64,000 bases of DNA from an uncultured Bacteroidota bacterium (GCA_913055845.1 CAJXKO010000004.1:21593-85592); one strand, 5' to 3'; counted from the first letter of the stretch, positions 18,102 to 27,170 are shown. The notes: generated from the letters alone by a model not told the origin. Numbers and translations are program-made.

Positions 18102-18344
18102 ATGGACCGTTTGCTTGCCCGCCGTGCCCTGTTGGTCGGACTTGGAGCGTTGCTTTTTCTACTCATCGTTCTCCCGGCTTGCTCAGACGATCCCGTGCTA
18201 GGGCCGTCCGACGGGACCTCGGACGGGGGCGGGAGCTACAGTAGCATCAATCGTCTTGCTCCCCCGGCCAGCGCTGTTGACTCAAGCCAGTCCGAGGCCT
18301 CGTCGAGGCCAGAGAGTGCGGGCGCCAATCCGGAGCGCTTCTGA
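18102..18344 (+). CDS. Small lipoprotein, first gene of the TonB-receptor operon
   Basis: 80 residues. The signal peptide is MDRLLARRALLVGLGALLFLLIVLPACS with lipobox LPAC, so the mature part starts at Cys27 and is exported and lipidated. The remaining ~54 residues are low-complexity (Ser, Gly, Asp, Pro) with no recognisable domain. It is placed between the palindromic operator and the TonB-dependent receptor, 49 bp from the latter, suggesting co-transcription and a role at the outer membrane or periplasm in the same uptake system. I do not recognise homologues; the mature part may be largely disordered. Confidence 0.6.
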   Translation: MDRLLARRALLVGLGALLFLLIVLPACSDDPVLGPSDGTSDGGGSYSSINRLAPPASAVDSSQSEASSRPESAGANPERF

Positions 18345-18393
18345 CCACCCCGTCACGCCTTTTTCGCGTATTTATTGAGTTCTATCATCCTGC

Positions 18394-20952
18394 ATGCGCT
18401 TCGTTCGTCTTCTTCTCCTTTCCGTCTTTGTATTTGGTCTAAATTGCGGTCTCGTCCTCGGGCAAGATGGGTCCACGGGGCAGATCAAGGGGCGTGTCGT
18501 GGCCGCGGATGACGGATCCCCTCTCACCGACGCAACGGTCGGAATTGAGGGAAGCGATCGCCCACAGGGCACTGTGACTGGCATCGACGGCCGGTTTGTC
18601 CTCCAGAATCTACCAGCCGGCCGCACGGCCCTCCAGGTCCGTCACGTCGGCTACGTCACCCGTTCGCGTACCGTGCAGGTCCGGGCCGGACAGACAACCC
18701 GGGTCACCATCGAGCTGCCGAGCGCGACCGTGGAACTGGCCGGCCTCGAGATCACCGGTGCCACGCGTAGCGCCCGGACGGCCATTCCCGGCGCAGCCTC
18801 GAAGGTGGACGCCGCCGCCCTGGAGCAGATGGATCCCATTGGCACTCAGGCAGCGCTCAAGCACGTGCCCGGTGTCTACGGACTGACCGACGACGGCATG
18901 ACCCAAACCCGCATGTCGGTGGGCATACGAGGTCTCCAGCCACGCCGCACGCAGCGTGTGCTCGTGATGGAGGATGGCATGCCCATTCAGCCCGCCCCGT
19001 ACGTCTTCTCGCCGCTCTACTACAACCCCCCCATCGAGCGGATTGAGGAGATTGAAGTGATTAAGGGCAGCTCCACGATCCGGCATGGCCCGCAGACGAT
19101 GGCCGGGGTGATCAACTACGTCACTAGTCGTCCACAACGTCGTGCCCTGGGCGGGACCATCGAGGTAACCCCCGGCACGAACGGGTACGTGAGCACCTTC
19201 GGTGAACTCGGGGGATTTGGGACCGACGACGTGCGGCCACAGGTGCAACTCCTCTACAAGCGTGGCGACGGCTTCCGGCAGAACAATGACTTCCAACAGT
19301 TCAACGGAACCGCGAAGCTACAGGCCGACCTCGGAGACAGCCGGTCGCTTTACGTAAAGGCCAATGTCGACTATGAGCGCCTGAATGCCACGTACACAGG
19401 CCTCACGCCCTACACCTTCGATACTGACCCCGATTTCAACCCGAAAGACGACGATCTCTACGAGATCTACCGGGCGTCGCTGGGCACGATCTACAACCGC
19501 CGCTATAGCGACGCCGTACAGGGCACGACGCGGCTCTACGCCAATATCTTCCACCGCCCCTGGTGGCGGGAAAAAGATGTTTTCGTGGATGCCGATGCGT
19601 ACCAGAACCCAAACATAGACGCCGAGCCGGTTCCCGTGAACACGCCGGGCCCGCTCATGCGCGTGGGAATTAGCGACGCTGTGGAGGGCAACTTCACGCT
19701 CGACGACGCGCCGTACTTCGGGAATGTGCGAACCTTCTACGTCGGCGGGGTCGAGCACTCACTTGGCATCCAGCATGATCTTTTGGGGCAGGCCGCCGAC
19801 CTGGAACTGGGCGGCCGCCTGCACTGGGAGCGATTCCGGGACGACCGCAAAATCAGCGACGAGGTGGGCGTGCGGGAGGGCGTCTTCTTCCAGGGCGACG
19901 TGTCTGATCCCGACCCCGTGACGATCATCGGGGGAAGCTCCGTCTACGAGACGCGAGCCCTCTCGCTCTACGCACTGGAGGACGTACAGTGGGGCCCGCT
20001 GCGCCTCTCCCCCGGGTTCCGGCTGGAGATCTTCGAGCAGTCACGCATCGATCGCCTCAACGGCAGCCAGTACCGCGACCAGATGAGCGTGGTCCCCCTT
20101 CCCCGCCTCGGCTTCAACTGGAACCTGGGCACCGCAGACCTGGGCCCCCGTCTGGGTGCGAGCAACGTTCGGCTCTTCGGGGGCGTGCACCGCGGCTACA
20201 CCCCTCCTTCTAGCGCCACCTTCGCCATCGTCGGTTTCGATCCGCCCAGCGCCACCGGCCAGGGCGACGGAGGGTTTGACTTGAAGGCCGAGAAGAGCTG
20301 GAATTCGGAGCTGGGCGTACGGGGCCGCTCCGACGCGGGACAGTTTGAGTTCACCGGTTTCTACCTCTACGTGGAAGACTTGGTGGGCGGTCGCACTCGC
20401 TTCCAGCAAAATCTGGGCGTGGTCCAGAGCTACGGCCTAGAGGCCCAGACGACGATCGCGGGCGGCACCTTTGCCGGGCCCTTGCCCACGCTCAACGTGT
20501 CGTACACCTACCTGCAGTCGGAGGTGGTGGAGGGCATCATATCGAGCGCCATCGACGGATCGCCCGAGGACATCAGCGGCAACGAACTGCCGGCGGCCCC
20601 CACCCACACCGCCACGGTGGGCCTCTCGAAAACGTTCTCGGAGATCGGGTTCACCGTATCCACCGACCTTAGCTACACGGGCCGCTTTTACACCGACCTC
20701 GAAAACTTAGAGACCACGAACAACAGGGGGGAGCGGGGGCCTGTGCCCGCCCACACAGTGCTCGATGCCGGGGCGACCTACGAGTACTCCGATGCCCTTA
20801 GCATCCAGTTGACCGCCAAGAACCTGACGGACAACGTCTTCATCGGCTCCCGGCTGCACTCCAATCCCAGCCAGCCGAGTGCCAACCTCAGCACCGGCAT
20901 CATTCCGGGCGCCCGCCGTCAACTCAATCTCTCGATTCAGTACGAATTCTAA
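18394..20952 (+). CDS. TonB-dependent outer-membrane receptor, FecA-like
   Basis: 852 residues. Signal peptide (MRFVRLLLLSVFVFGLNCGLVLG), then a CarboxypepD-regulatory-like beta-sandwich (about 28-105; GQIKGRVVAADDGSPLTDATVGIEG), plug domain (about 115-240; ALKHVPGVYGLTDDGMTQTRMSVGIRGLQPRR, VIKGSSTIRHGPQTMAGVINYVTSRP) and a 22-strand-type barrel ending in LNLSIQYEF with the usual terminal Phe. The plug resembles FecA (ferric dicitrate) receptors. The likely job is TonB-driven import of a ferric chelate. It is in an operon between a small lipoprotein and a DUF4856-like lipoprotein, and the upstream palindrome implies metal-dependent control. The precise substrate is inference. Confidence 0.9.
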   Translation: MRFVRLLLLSVFVFGLNCGLVLGQDGSTGQIKGRVVAADDGSPLTDATVGIEGSDRPQGTVTGIDGRFVLQNLPAGRTALQVRHVGYVTRSRTVQVRAGQTTRVTIELPSATVELAGLEITGATRSARTAIPGAASKVDAAALEQMDPIGTQAALKHVPGVYGLTDDGMTQTRMSVGIRGLQPRRTQRVLVMEDGMPIQPAPYVFSPLYYNPPIERIEEIEVIKGSSTIRHGPQTMAGVINYVTSRPQRRALGGTIEVTPGTNGYVSTFGELGGFGTDDVRPQVQLLYKRGDGFRQNNDFQQFNGTAKLQADLGDSRSLYVKANVDYERLNATYTGLTPYTFDTDPDFNPKDDDLYEIYRASLGTIYNRRYSDAVQGTTRLYANIFHRPWWREKDVFVDADAYQNPNIDAEPVPVNTPGPLMRVGISDAVEGNFTLDDAPYFGNVRTFYVGGVEHSLGIQHDLLGQAADLELGGRLHWERFRDDRKISDEVGVREGVFFQGDVSDPDPVTIIGGSSVYETRALSLYALEDVQWGPLRLSPGFRLEIFEQSRIDRLNGSQYRDQMSVVPLPRLGFNWNLGTADLGPRLGASNVRLFGGVHRGYTPPSSATFAIVGFDPPSATGQGDGGFDLKAEKSWNSELGVRGRSDAGQFEFTGFYLYVEDLVGGRTRFQQNLGVVQSYGLEAQTTIAGGTFAGPLPTLNVSYTYLQSEVVEGIISSAIDGSPEDISGNELPAAPTHTATVGLSKTFSEIGFTVSTDLSYTGRFYTDLENLETTNNRGERGPVPAHTVLDAGATYEYSDALSIQLTAKNLTDNVFIGSRLHSNPSQPSANLSTGIIPGARRQLNLSIQYEF

Positions 20953-21032
20953 CCCTCACGCACTTGCCCTCCGCGCTCTGGAGTGCAAGGCACGCTTTCA
21001 CTCTGACCACTCACAACAACGCGAACGCCTCA

Positions 21033-22271
21033 ATGCGACCTTCCCTCCTTCGCCACACACGCACTTTCATCCTCCCACTGCTCGCCATCGGGCTGGTCCT
21101 AACGGGCTGCGATAGCACCGGCTCAAATGGAGGCAATGGAGACAACGGCACTACCACCTTCGAATACCCGTCCAGCAATTACGGGGCGGAGACCGTCACC
21201 AATTTGCTGGCGTTTGATCTCGGCGTCCGAGTCGGAAACGCATCCGAGACCTCCGAAAGCACACTCCTCAACCTGTACACGGGCAACAGCAACGACGAGC
21301 CGATCCGTGCGGCCCAGAACCTCACGACCGAGGGGCAAAGCGTCTACGGCGACATCGCAAGCAACGTGAACCTCTCGTCGCTGGTCTCCAAAGACGACCT
21401 CGTGAGGGGCAATCAGCTGGACCCGCAGGACACGCCCAACGATGGGGCGGCCGTCAATACGGATGAGTTGCTTCGGGAGTACTTCCGGAAAGCCGGTGTG
21501 GAAGACTCATCCCGAACCTCGAACGGCATTGTTCTGAGCCAATTCGCCGAGAAGATGCTGCTAGGAACCCCCATCTACGGGCAGGGCGCAGCCCTCTTGA
21601 GAGACTTCGCCAGTGGAAGCGTGTCCTCGAACCAGGCCGAGCAGTGGGACGCGGCCTTTGGCTACTTCGGCTTCCCGCGCACCCTGGAGCCTTTTCTTGA
21701 CTACAGTGGGGGCACTGAAGGACTGGCCGGCGGAAACGTCGCGCGTGACGTCGACAGCAACGGCTCTGTGGACCTCACGAGCGAGTACGTCCACACCTGG
21801 GCCAGCTACGCAATCGAGCGGTCCGCCGCGGCCGCGAACAACGACAGCCCCAATGACTTCGCCCGCCGGGCGTTCGAGGCGCTTCGTCAGGGCCGTGAGG
21901 ACATCGAAAATGGCGACGATCCCGCCGACCACGCCCAGACGGCCTTGGAGGCCTGGGAGGCGACGGTGGCAGTCAACGTGATCCACTACATCAACTCCAT
22001 GGAAAGCAACCTGGAGGGAGTAAGTGGAGAGCTCGGGCAGGGCGATGTCGGAGAAGATGCCTGGGGCGAGGCCAAGGCGTTTGCCTGGGGCCTACAGTTC
22101 TACAGCGACAAGCTTAATGACTCCCAGCTGAACGACATCCTGGAGGACATCGGCAACGATCCACCGTACGGTGAGAAGACGGCGTCGGGGTACGCGAGCG
22201 ACCTTGCGGATGCGACGCAGATCATCCAGGATGCCTATGGCTTCAACTCCAGCAATGTGGAAGCCTGGTAG
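21033..22271 (+). CDS. DUF4856-like lipoprotein
   Basis: 412 residues from ATG 21033 (the longer track start lacks a signal peptide at its N-terminus). Signal peptide MRPSLLRHTRTFILPLLAIGLVLTGC has lipobox LTGC and is followed by a Gly/Asn linker. The mature part is helical, with blocks typical of DUF4856 proteins: EYPSSNYGAETVTNLLAF, NQAEQWDAAFGYFGFP, TALEAWEATVAVNVIHYINSME and WGEAKAFAWGLQFYSDKLNDSQLNDILEDIG. DUF4856 proteins commonly lie beside imelysin-like and TonB-receptor genes in Bacteroidota and are presumed iron-related surface lipoproteins; no imelysin gene is present here. It starts 80 bp after the receptor, same strand, so probably the same operon. Confidence 0.6.
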   Translation: MRPSLLRHTRTFILPLLAIGLVLTGCDSTGSNGGNGDNGTTTFEYPSSNYGAETVTNLLAFDLGVRVGNASETSESTLLNLYTGNSNDEPIRAAQNLTTEGQSVYGDIASNVNLSSLVSKDDLVRGNQLDPQDTPNDGAAVNTDELLREYFRKAGVEDSSRTSNGIVLSQFAEKMLLGTPIYGQGAALLRDFASGSVSSNQAEQWDAAFGYFGFPRTLEPFLDYSGGTEGLAGGNVARDVDSNGSVDLTSEYVHTWASYAIERSAAAANNDSPNDFARRAFEALRQGREDIENGDDPADHAQTALEAWEATVAVNVIHYINSMESNLEGVSGELGQGDVGEDAWGEAKAFAWGLQFYSDKLNDSQLNDILEDIGNDPPYGEKTASGYASDLADATQIIQDAYGFNSSNVEAW

Positions 22272-22330
22272 TAGTGCCTGCGCCTCCATACGGATCACGC
22301 GGTGCGTTTACCGGTGATGCCTGTCCAATG

Positions 22331-22360
22331 GCCCCTCTTCCGCGCCGGCGGGGGAGGGGC
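22331..22360 (+). terminator. GC-rich hairpin after the TonB operon
   Basis: GCCCCTC-N16-GAGGGGC, a perfect 7-bp stem about 60 bp past the DUF4856-like gene. No proper T-run follows, so it could be a weak or factor-dependent terminator, or just a leader hairpin for the next gene. Confidence 0.3.
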
Positions 22361-22400
22361 GTTGGCGGTTAGTTTGGATCTTTCGTCCCCTTTTGCGCCC

Positions 22401-23909
22401 ATGTCCTCCATACCTTCCCCTGTTCTTTCGGCCCCTCAGCGGGAGTGGCGCGACGTCGTCCGGAGTCCGTCAGGCCAGTGGATCGCCTGGGGCGCGCTGG
22501 TGATTGGGTGTATGGCGAGTCGCCTGGCCACGACCATCACGTACATCGAGGACCCCGATAGCCTGCGCTTCGCACTCAGCGTGGCGGACAGCTACGATGT
22601 GGCGGCGCTACAACCCCACTTTCCAGGGTACCCCGTCTTTTGGGCCGCGGTGAAGCTGCTCTCCCTTCCCACCGGCTCATTCAGCACAAGCTTCTCGGTC
22701 GTCGGCGGGCTCGCCACGGCTGGCCTCGTGTGGGGACTGCTGCGACTGTGGGAAATGCCCCTCCGCTCGGTGGAGGGCGCGACGCTGGCGGGGGTGGTCA
22801 CTCTGAATCCCCTTCTGTGGCTACTGGGCAACCGGTACATGCCCGACCTCTTGGGAACGGCCGGAGCGGTGGCCGCACTGGCTTTGCTGGTCCGGGCGCT
22901 CCCCCTCAGCCACCGTGAACGAATGAACGAGCCGGCCGCCCTGGCCGGGATCATGCTCACGGGCCTACTGGCCGGACTCCGGCTCTCGTACCTTCCGCTC
23001 GTGTTTGTCCCGACGCTCCTGGTGCTATGGCACTCGCGGCATCCCGGGCAGCTCGTGGCGGCCGGCCTGGCCAGCGTGGCGGTTTGGCTCGTGCCTATGG
23101 TCCTGGATACGGGCCTTTGGACGTTGATCGATGTGGCGTGGGCGCAGACAACCGGGCACTTTACCGACTTTGGCGGCACGGTGCAGACAGAATCGGACCT
23201 CGGTCGCCGCGTGGCTGGCACCCTGCAGGGCCTGTGGGCCGACGGGCTGGGCGGCTGGTGGCCCGGCCGTCACCCGCTCACGGGCGTGGTGGGGGCGAGC
23301 GTACTCGGCCTTGGCGGACTCGGGGCTTGGCGGCTGGGCCGAGGGGGCGCGTGGCGTCGACCGCGTGTCTGGCTCGTCATCCTCTGCGCGCTTGTGTACG
23401 GAGGCTGGATGTTCTTCTTCCAGAACGTGGTTCACAAGAGCCGTCACGTGCTGCCGCTCCTGGCACTGCTTCTGCCCCTACTGGCCTTGGGCGCGTCGTT
23501 CCTGTGGCGACACCGGTCCGGGGTCTTTCAGGGCGCGCTGTGTGGGGCAGCGGCCGCCTACGCAGCCGTCACGCTCGTCCTCGTCACTCAACACCTGGAG
23601 CCCACAGCGATCGCGCAGGCGAAGCAGTTCGTGGAGGCCCGAGCAGCGCAGCCCGGGCCCACGCGGGTCGCGTCGGTGCCACTCGTCAACACCTACCTGC
23701 GGACCCAGGAGGTGGACACCCAGTTTCTCTCGATCGAGGACTCGGCCGACGTGCACCGTCTGCGGCGAGCCGAAACCGGACGCACCCTCGTCGTCGGCAC
23801 CTACGCCTCGCTCCTGAGACGCTCTCCCAGTCACACCCGAACATTTTACCACAACCCACACGTCAATCGCATGTGGCCCAAGGTGACTGTTTATGTCTAT
23901 GAACACTAA
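22401..23909 (+). CDS. Polytopic GT-C (GT39-like) glycosyltransferase
   Basis: 502 residues from ATG 22401. About ten membrane helices are visible, e.g. WIAWGALVIGCMASRLATTI, VVGGLATAGLVWGLLRLW, LGTAGAVAALALLVRAL and VLPLLALLLPLLALGASFLW. The first extracytoplasmic loop has YIEDPDSLRFALSVADSYDVAALQPHFPGYPVFWA, matching the acidic loop motif of GT-C enzymes of the GT39/PMT type, which use polyprenyl-phosphate sugars. A soluble C-terminal tail (about 410-502) follows. The acceptor is unknown. The stop overlaps the next gene by 17 bp (ATG at 23893), a sign of translational coupling to the FAD oxidoreductase. Confidence 0.65.
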   Translation: MSSIPSPVLSAPQREWRDVVRSPSGQWIAWGALVIGCMASRLATTITYIEDPDSLRFALSVADSYDVAALQPHFPGYPVFWAAVKLLSLPTGSFSTSFSVVGGLATAGLVWGLLRLWEMPLRSVEGATLAGVVTLNPLLWLLGNRYMPDLLGTAGAVAALALLVRALPLSHRERMNEPAALAGIMLTGLLAGLRLSYLPLVFVPTLLVLWHSRHPGQLVAAGLASVAVWLVPMVLDTGLWTLIDVAWAQTTGHFTDFGGTVQTESDLGRRVAGTLQGLWADGLGGWWPGRHPLTGVVGASVLGLGGLGAWRLGRGGAWRRPRVWLVILCALVYGGWMFFFQNVVHKSRHVLPLLALLLPLLALGASFLWRHRSGVFQGALCGAAAAYAAVTLVLVTQHLEPTAIAQAKQFVEARAAQPGPTRVASVPLVNTYLRTQEVDTQFLSIEDSADVHRLRRAETGRTLVVGTYASLLRRSPSHTRTFYHNPHVNRMWPKVTVYVYEH

Positions 23910-25260
23910 CGTGACGGACGCCCCCCTGACGGTGCTGGGCGGCGGGCCCGCGGGGCTTGCGACCGGCTTTTACGCGCGACGGGAGGGACTGGCCGTACGC
24001 CTCTTTGAGGCGGCGGACGCGGTCGGTGGCAATGCCCGTACGCTCCAGCTCGGCCCCTTCCGCTACGATACCGGCGCGCATCGCTTCCACGACAAAAACG
24101 AGACGGTAACGGCCGATCTCAAAGCACTTCTGGGCGACGACCTGCGCCGCGTGGACGCTCCTAGCCAAATCTGCTGGCAGGGACGGCGTATCGACTTTCC
24201 ACTCGCGCCCTACGATCTCCTGCGGAAACTCCCCCTCTCCCTCCTCGGCCAGATTGCGTGGGAGCAGCTGTCCATTCCCCGCGTCTCCGACGACGCCGAG
24301 CACTTCCGCGAGATGGCGCTCGAGAGCTACGGCCCCACACTCGCGGAGCTTTTCTTGCTGAACTACACCGAGAAGTTGTGGGGGGCAGACGCCACGACCC
24401 TCTCGCCCCGCGTGGCCGGCGACCGGCTGGAGGGGCTTGACCTTATAACCTTCCTGTTAGAGGCCTTCGGCGGCACGACAGACAAAGCACGTCACCTCGA
24501 CGGCTCCTTCTACTACCCAAAGCACGGCTACGGCCAAATCGCCGACGCCACCGCCGACGCCCTCGGGCACAAGCACATCCACACCGGGGCCCGGATTACG
24601 AAGCTGGCACACGACGGGGAGCGCATCCGCCGCGTTACGATCAACGACGCCGAGCCGGTGGGCGTGAACACTGTCGTGAGCACGCTGCCGCTTACCCTCG
24701 TCCTCCGGCTACTGGACCCACCGCCCCCTGCCCCCCTCCAGTCACTCGCCAAATCAATGCGGTTTCGCCACCTGCGCCTCGTGGTGCTGGGACTCGACCG
24801 CCCCCGCCTTACCCCGAACGCCTCGCTGTACTTCCCGGACCGCTCGGTGCCGTTCACGCGCCTCTACGAACCGAAAAACCGCAGTCCCGACATGGCTCCG
24901 GACGAGCAGACCGTGGTGGTGCTGGAGCGTCCCTGCCATCCAGGCGGTGAGGGCTGGGAGCAGTCGGAAACGTCGCTGCGGAGGCAAGCAAGAACCCTGC
25001 TGACCGAACAGGGCCTTCTCGAGGACGGCGACACCGTCGTGGCGTCGACCCACCACGCCGTGCCGTTCGCCTATCCCATCCTCGATGTTGGGGCCGAGGC
25101 GAAGTCCACGCGTCTGACAGAGTACCTTCGCGACTTCGAAAACCTCTACCTGCTGGGTCGGAGTGCGCAGTTCACGTATACCCACGTGCACAACCTGTAC
25201 GCAGAAGCCCGGCGACTTACCAAACGGCTGACCGCTTCCTCGCCCGCTTCGGTCGCGTAA
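23893..25260 (+). CDS. NAD(P)/FAD-dependent oxidoreductase (amine-oxidase/UGM-like fold)
   Basis: 455 residues. Dinucleotide-binding motif VLGGGPAGLATGFYARREGLAVRLFEAADAVGGNARTL (about 12-50) is followed by GPFRYDTGAHRFHDKNETV, close to the pattern of protoporphyrinogen-oxidase-like and UDP-galactopyranose-mutase-like flavoproteins. A late FAD block EYLRDFENLYLLGRSAQFTYTHVHNLYAEARRL is also present. The segment AELFLLNYTEKLWGADATTLSP resembles homologues encoded in polysaccharide loci, where this family oxidises or rearranges sugars. The substrate is unknown. Overlap with the GT-C gene suggests both act on the same glycoconjugate. Confidence 0.75.
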   Translation: MSMNTNVTDAPLTVLGGGPAGLATGFYARREGLAVRLFEAADAVGGNARTLQLGPFRYDTGAHRFHDKNETVTADLKALLGDDLRRVDAPSQICWQGRRIDFPLAPYDLLRKLPLSLLGQIAWEQLSIPRVSDDAEHFREMALESYGPTLAELFLLNYTEKLWGADATTLSPRVAGDRLEGLDLITFLLEAFGGTTDKARHLDGSFYYPKHGYGQIADATADALGHKHIHTGARITKLAHDGERIRRVTINDAEPVGVNTVVSTLPLTLVLRLLDPPPPAPLQSLAKSMRFRHLRLVVLGLDRPRLTPNASLYFPDRSVPFTRLYEPKNRSPDMAPDEQTVVVLERPCHPGGEGWEQSETSLRRQARTLLTEQGLLEDGDTVVASTHHAVPFAYPILDVGAEAKSTRLTEYLRDFENLYLLGRSAQFTYTHVHNLYAEARRLTKRLTASSPASVA

Positions 25261-25308
25261 CGGGGCCGGGGTCCCCTCCTCTCTCCGGCGTGGGCGTGCC
25301 CTCTGGGC

Positions 25309-26655
25309 CTATTCCGAAAGAAAATTGGGCTCATCGGAAGTGCGAAGTTCCTCTTCCACCTGAGCCTCCAGCTCGCCGTCCGGCACCACATCGATCGCTG
25401 CGGCCTGCTCGACCGCTGAGGCGGCTGGGGTAACAGCCCCTTCTTCGGGGAGATCCTCGGCCTGATAGAGGTGGAGACGATAGGTGGGCTCTGGCATCTC
25501 AATGCCCTCATCGTCGAGGGCCTGCTTCACGAGCCGAAGCGCTTCGCTCTGCACCTTGAAGAAGTCGGCGTCGTTCTGATTGACCCATCCGTGGTACCGC
25601 ACAACAACGCTGGAGTCGCCTAGCTCCCGAACCCGCGCGAAGGGCGTCGGATCTTCCATGACCCCATTCATCGCATCAAGGGTTTCCACCCCAACCCGCT
25701 GTGCGTCCGCCAGGTCCTCCGCTACGCCGATGCCTACATCGAAGAAGAAGAGCCGACGCGGATTGAGGGTATAGTTGACGAGCACGCTTTTGAAAACCGT
25801 AGCGTTCGGCAGGCGCACGTGATTGCCGTCGAACGTCAGCAAAACCAACTCGCGAGCCGTGAGTCGAACGACCCGCCCTTCGTGGTCGGCAATTGAGACG
25901 ACATCGTTCACCCGAAAGGGTTGGCGTAGACTCAGCAGCACCCCAGCGAGGTAGTTCTCAATGATGTCGCGGAACGCAAAGCCGATGGCCAACCCAGCCA
26001 CGCCCGCCGTGCCCAGAAGCGCCCCAACGAGGCTCGTCACGCCGAACAGATCGAAAGCGATCACCAGCCCCACAAGGACGACGCCCCCCTGCACGACCCG
26101 TCGCACGAGGCCCCACGCCAACGGACTCAGCCGAAGTGCCCGCGGCGCCTCCCACGCCCCAATCCACCGGGATAGCCCAAATGTGAAGAGCAACACGATG
26201 AGGGCGAGGCCCCCCACGGGCAGAAAGTCGAGGAGTCCGCGGGCGTACTTTTCCAGCCGGTCGACCGCAGGTATCACGCGATCAGCGAGGTCCGATTCGG
26301 CGGTGAGGTCGCTGGTAACGTACAGGACCCCTTCGAATTGACGGGCCAATGCCTCGGCTTCTGTGGCCTCTTGCGGCTGCACCACCGCTCCCTCGAGGTG
26401 CGCGACGCGGTTTCGGACCGTCACCCGCACGTCTTGGAAGGCCTCGATTTCGCCAAACACGCCCCGAAGGCGGGCCTGGAGGACGCTGTCGGCCGGCGCC
26501 GCTTCCTGGGGGTGCCAGCGACTTGTGGCCGGAAACGGCTCTGCAGGTGTCTGAGCAGCCGCGCCGAGGGGGAGCAGGAGACTCGACGCGAGGAGAATGA
26601 GCACGCCCCGAAGGGATGCGGTCATGAGTGTGCCGAACAATCGGACAAGTTCCAT
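25309..26655 (-). CDS. MscS-family mechanosensitive channel with N-terminal BON domain
   Basis: 448 residues. Signal-like N-terminus (LRGVLILLASSLLLPLGAAAQ), a periplasmic BON-like domain (about 52-115; LQARLRGVFGEIEAFQDVRVTVRNRVAHLEGAV), then membrane helices (LLDFLPVGGLALIVLLFTFGL, VVQGGVVLVGLVIAFDLFGV) and the pore helix plus beta domain: GALLGTAGVAGLAIGFAFRDIIENYLAGVLLSLRQPFRVNDVVSI, then NHVRLPNATVFKSVLVNYT. It releases solutes on hypo-osmotic shock, important for a halophile. The acidic C-terminal tail ends SDEPNFLSE. ATG 26655 or ATG 26625 are both usable; the latter gives a tighter signal peptide. It converges with the FAD oxidoreductase gene. Confidence 0.88.
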   Translation of the reverse strand: MELVRLFGTLMTASLRGVLILLASSLLLPLGAAAQTPAEPFPATSRWHPQEAAPADSVLQARLRGVFGEIEAFQDVRVTVRNRVAHLEGAVVQPQEATEAEALARQFEGVLYVTSDLTAESDLADRVIPAVDRLEKYARGLLDFLPVGGLALIVLLFTFGLSRWIGAWEAPRALRLSPLAWGLVRRVVQGGVVLVGLVIAFDLFGVTSLVGALLGTAGVAGLAIGFAFRDIIENYLAGVLLSLRQPFRVNDVVSIADHEGRVVRLTARELVLLTFDGNHVRLPNATVFKSVLVNYTLNPRRLFFFDVGIGVAEDLADAQRVGVETLDAMNGVMEDPTPFARVRELGDSSVVVRYHGWVNQNDADFFKVQSEALRLVKQALDDEGIEMPEPTYRLHLYQAEDLPEEGAVTPAASAVEQAAAIDVVPDGELEAQVEEELRTSDEPNFLSE

Positions 26656-26741
26656 GGGACCTGAGCCTACAGGCCCGTCGCCAAAGACGCAACTGAGGAG
26701 CGGACGAGGCCTCTCAGTTCATCGGGGGCGCCGCTTTCGCA

Positions 26742-27170
26742 TCAGGCCTGCTCACCGTAGGCCGTAATCACCACCGAGCGCGCCCCGCCATTGTTGCGGT
26801 GCTCGTTCAGATAGATACCCTGCCAGGTGCCAAACGCAAGGTCGCCGTCCTGAATGGGAATGGACAGGCTCGTGTCGAGCAGCGAGGCCTTGATGTGGGC
26901 CGGCATGTCATCGGCGCCTTCGATCGTATGCTGGTAGAAGGGCTGGTTCTCGGGCACCATCTCGTTGAAGTGGCGCTCCATGTCGCCCCGCACGGCCGGG
27001 GCAGCATTCTCATTGATTGTCAGTGAGGCGGAGGTGTGCTGGATGAAAACATGCAGCAGTCCCACCTGGATGTCCTCCAGGCGTGGGCCCTGGTCTAGAA
27101 TCTCGTCGGTCACGAGGTGGAAGCCGCGAGGCTTCGGATCAAGGCGGGCGGTTGCTTGGCGCCACTCCAT
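26742..27170 (-). CDS. YjbQ family protein (UPF0047)
   Basis: 142 residues from ATG 27170, the usual length of this family; the track start at 27206 adds a Ser/Thr-rich leader. Conserved blocks are all present: LLHVFIQHTSASLTINENAAPAVRGDMERHFNEMVP, DDMPAHIKASLLDTSLSIPI and GTWQGIYLNEHR, with the three His expected to bind metal. E. coli YjbQ has weak thiamin-phosphate-synthase activity; the physiological role is unclear. It is downstream (44 bp) of the EEP-family lipoprotein gene and on the same strand. Confidence 0.9.
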   Translation of the reverse strand: MEWRQATARLDPKPRGFHLVTDEILDQGPRLEDIQVGLLHVFIQHTSASLTINENAAPAVRGDMERHFNEMVPENQPFYQHTIEGADDMPAHIKASLLDTSLSIPIQDGDLAFGTWQGIYLNEHRNNGGARSVVITAYGEQA

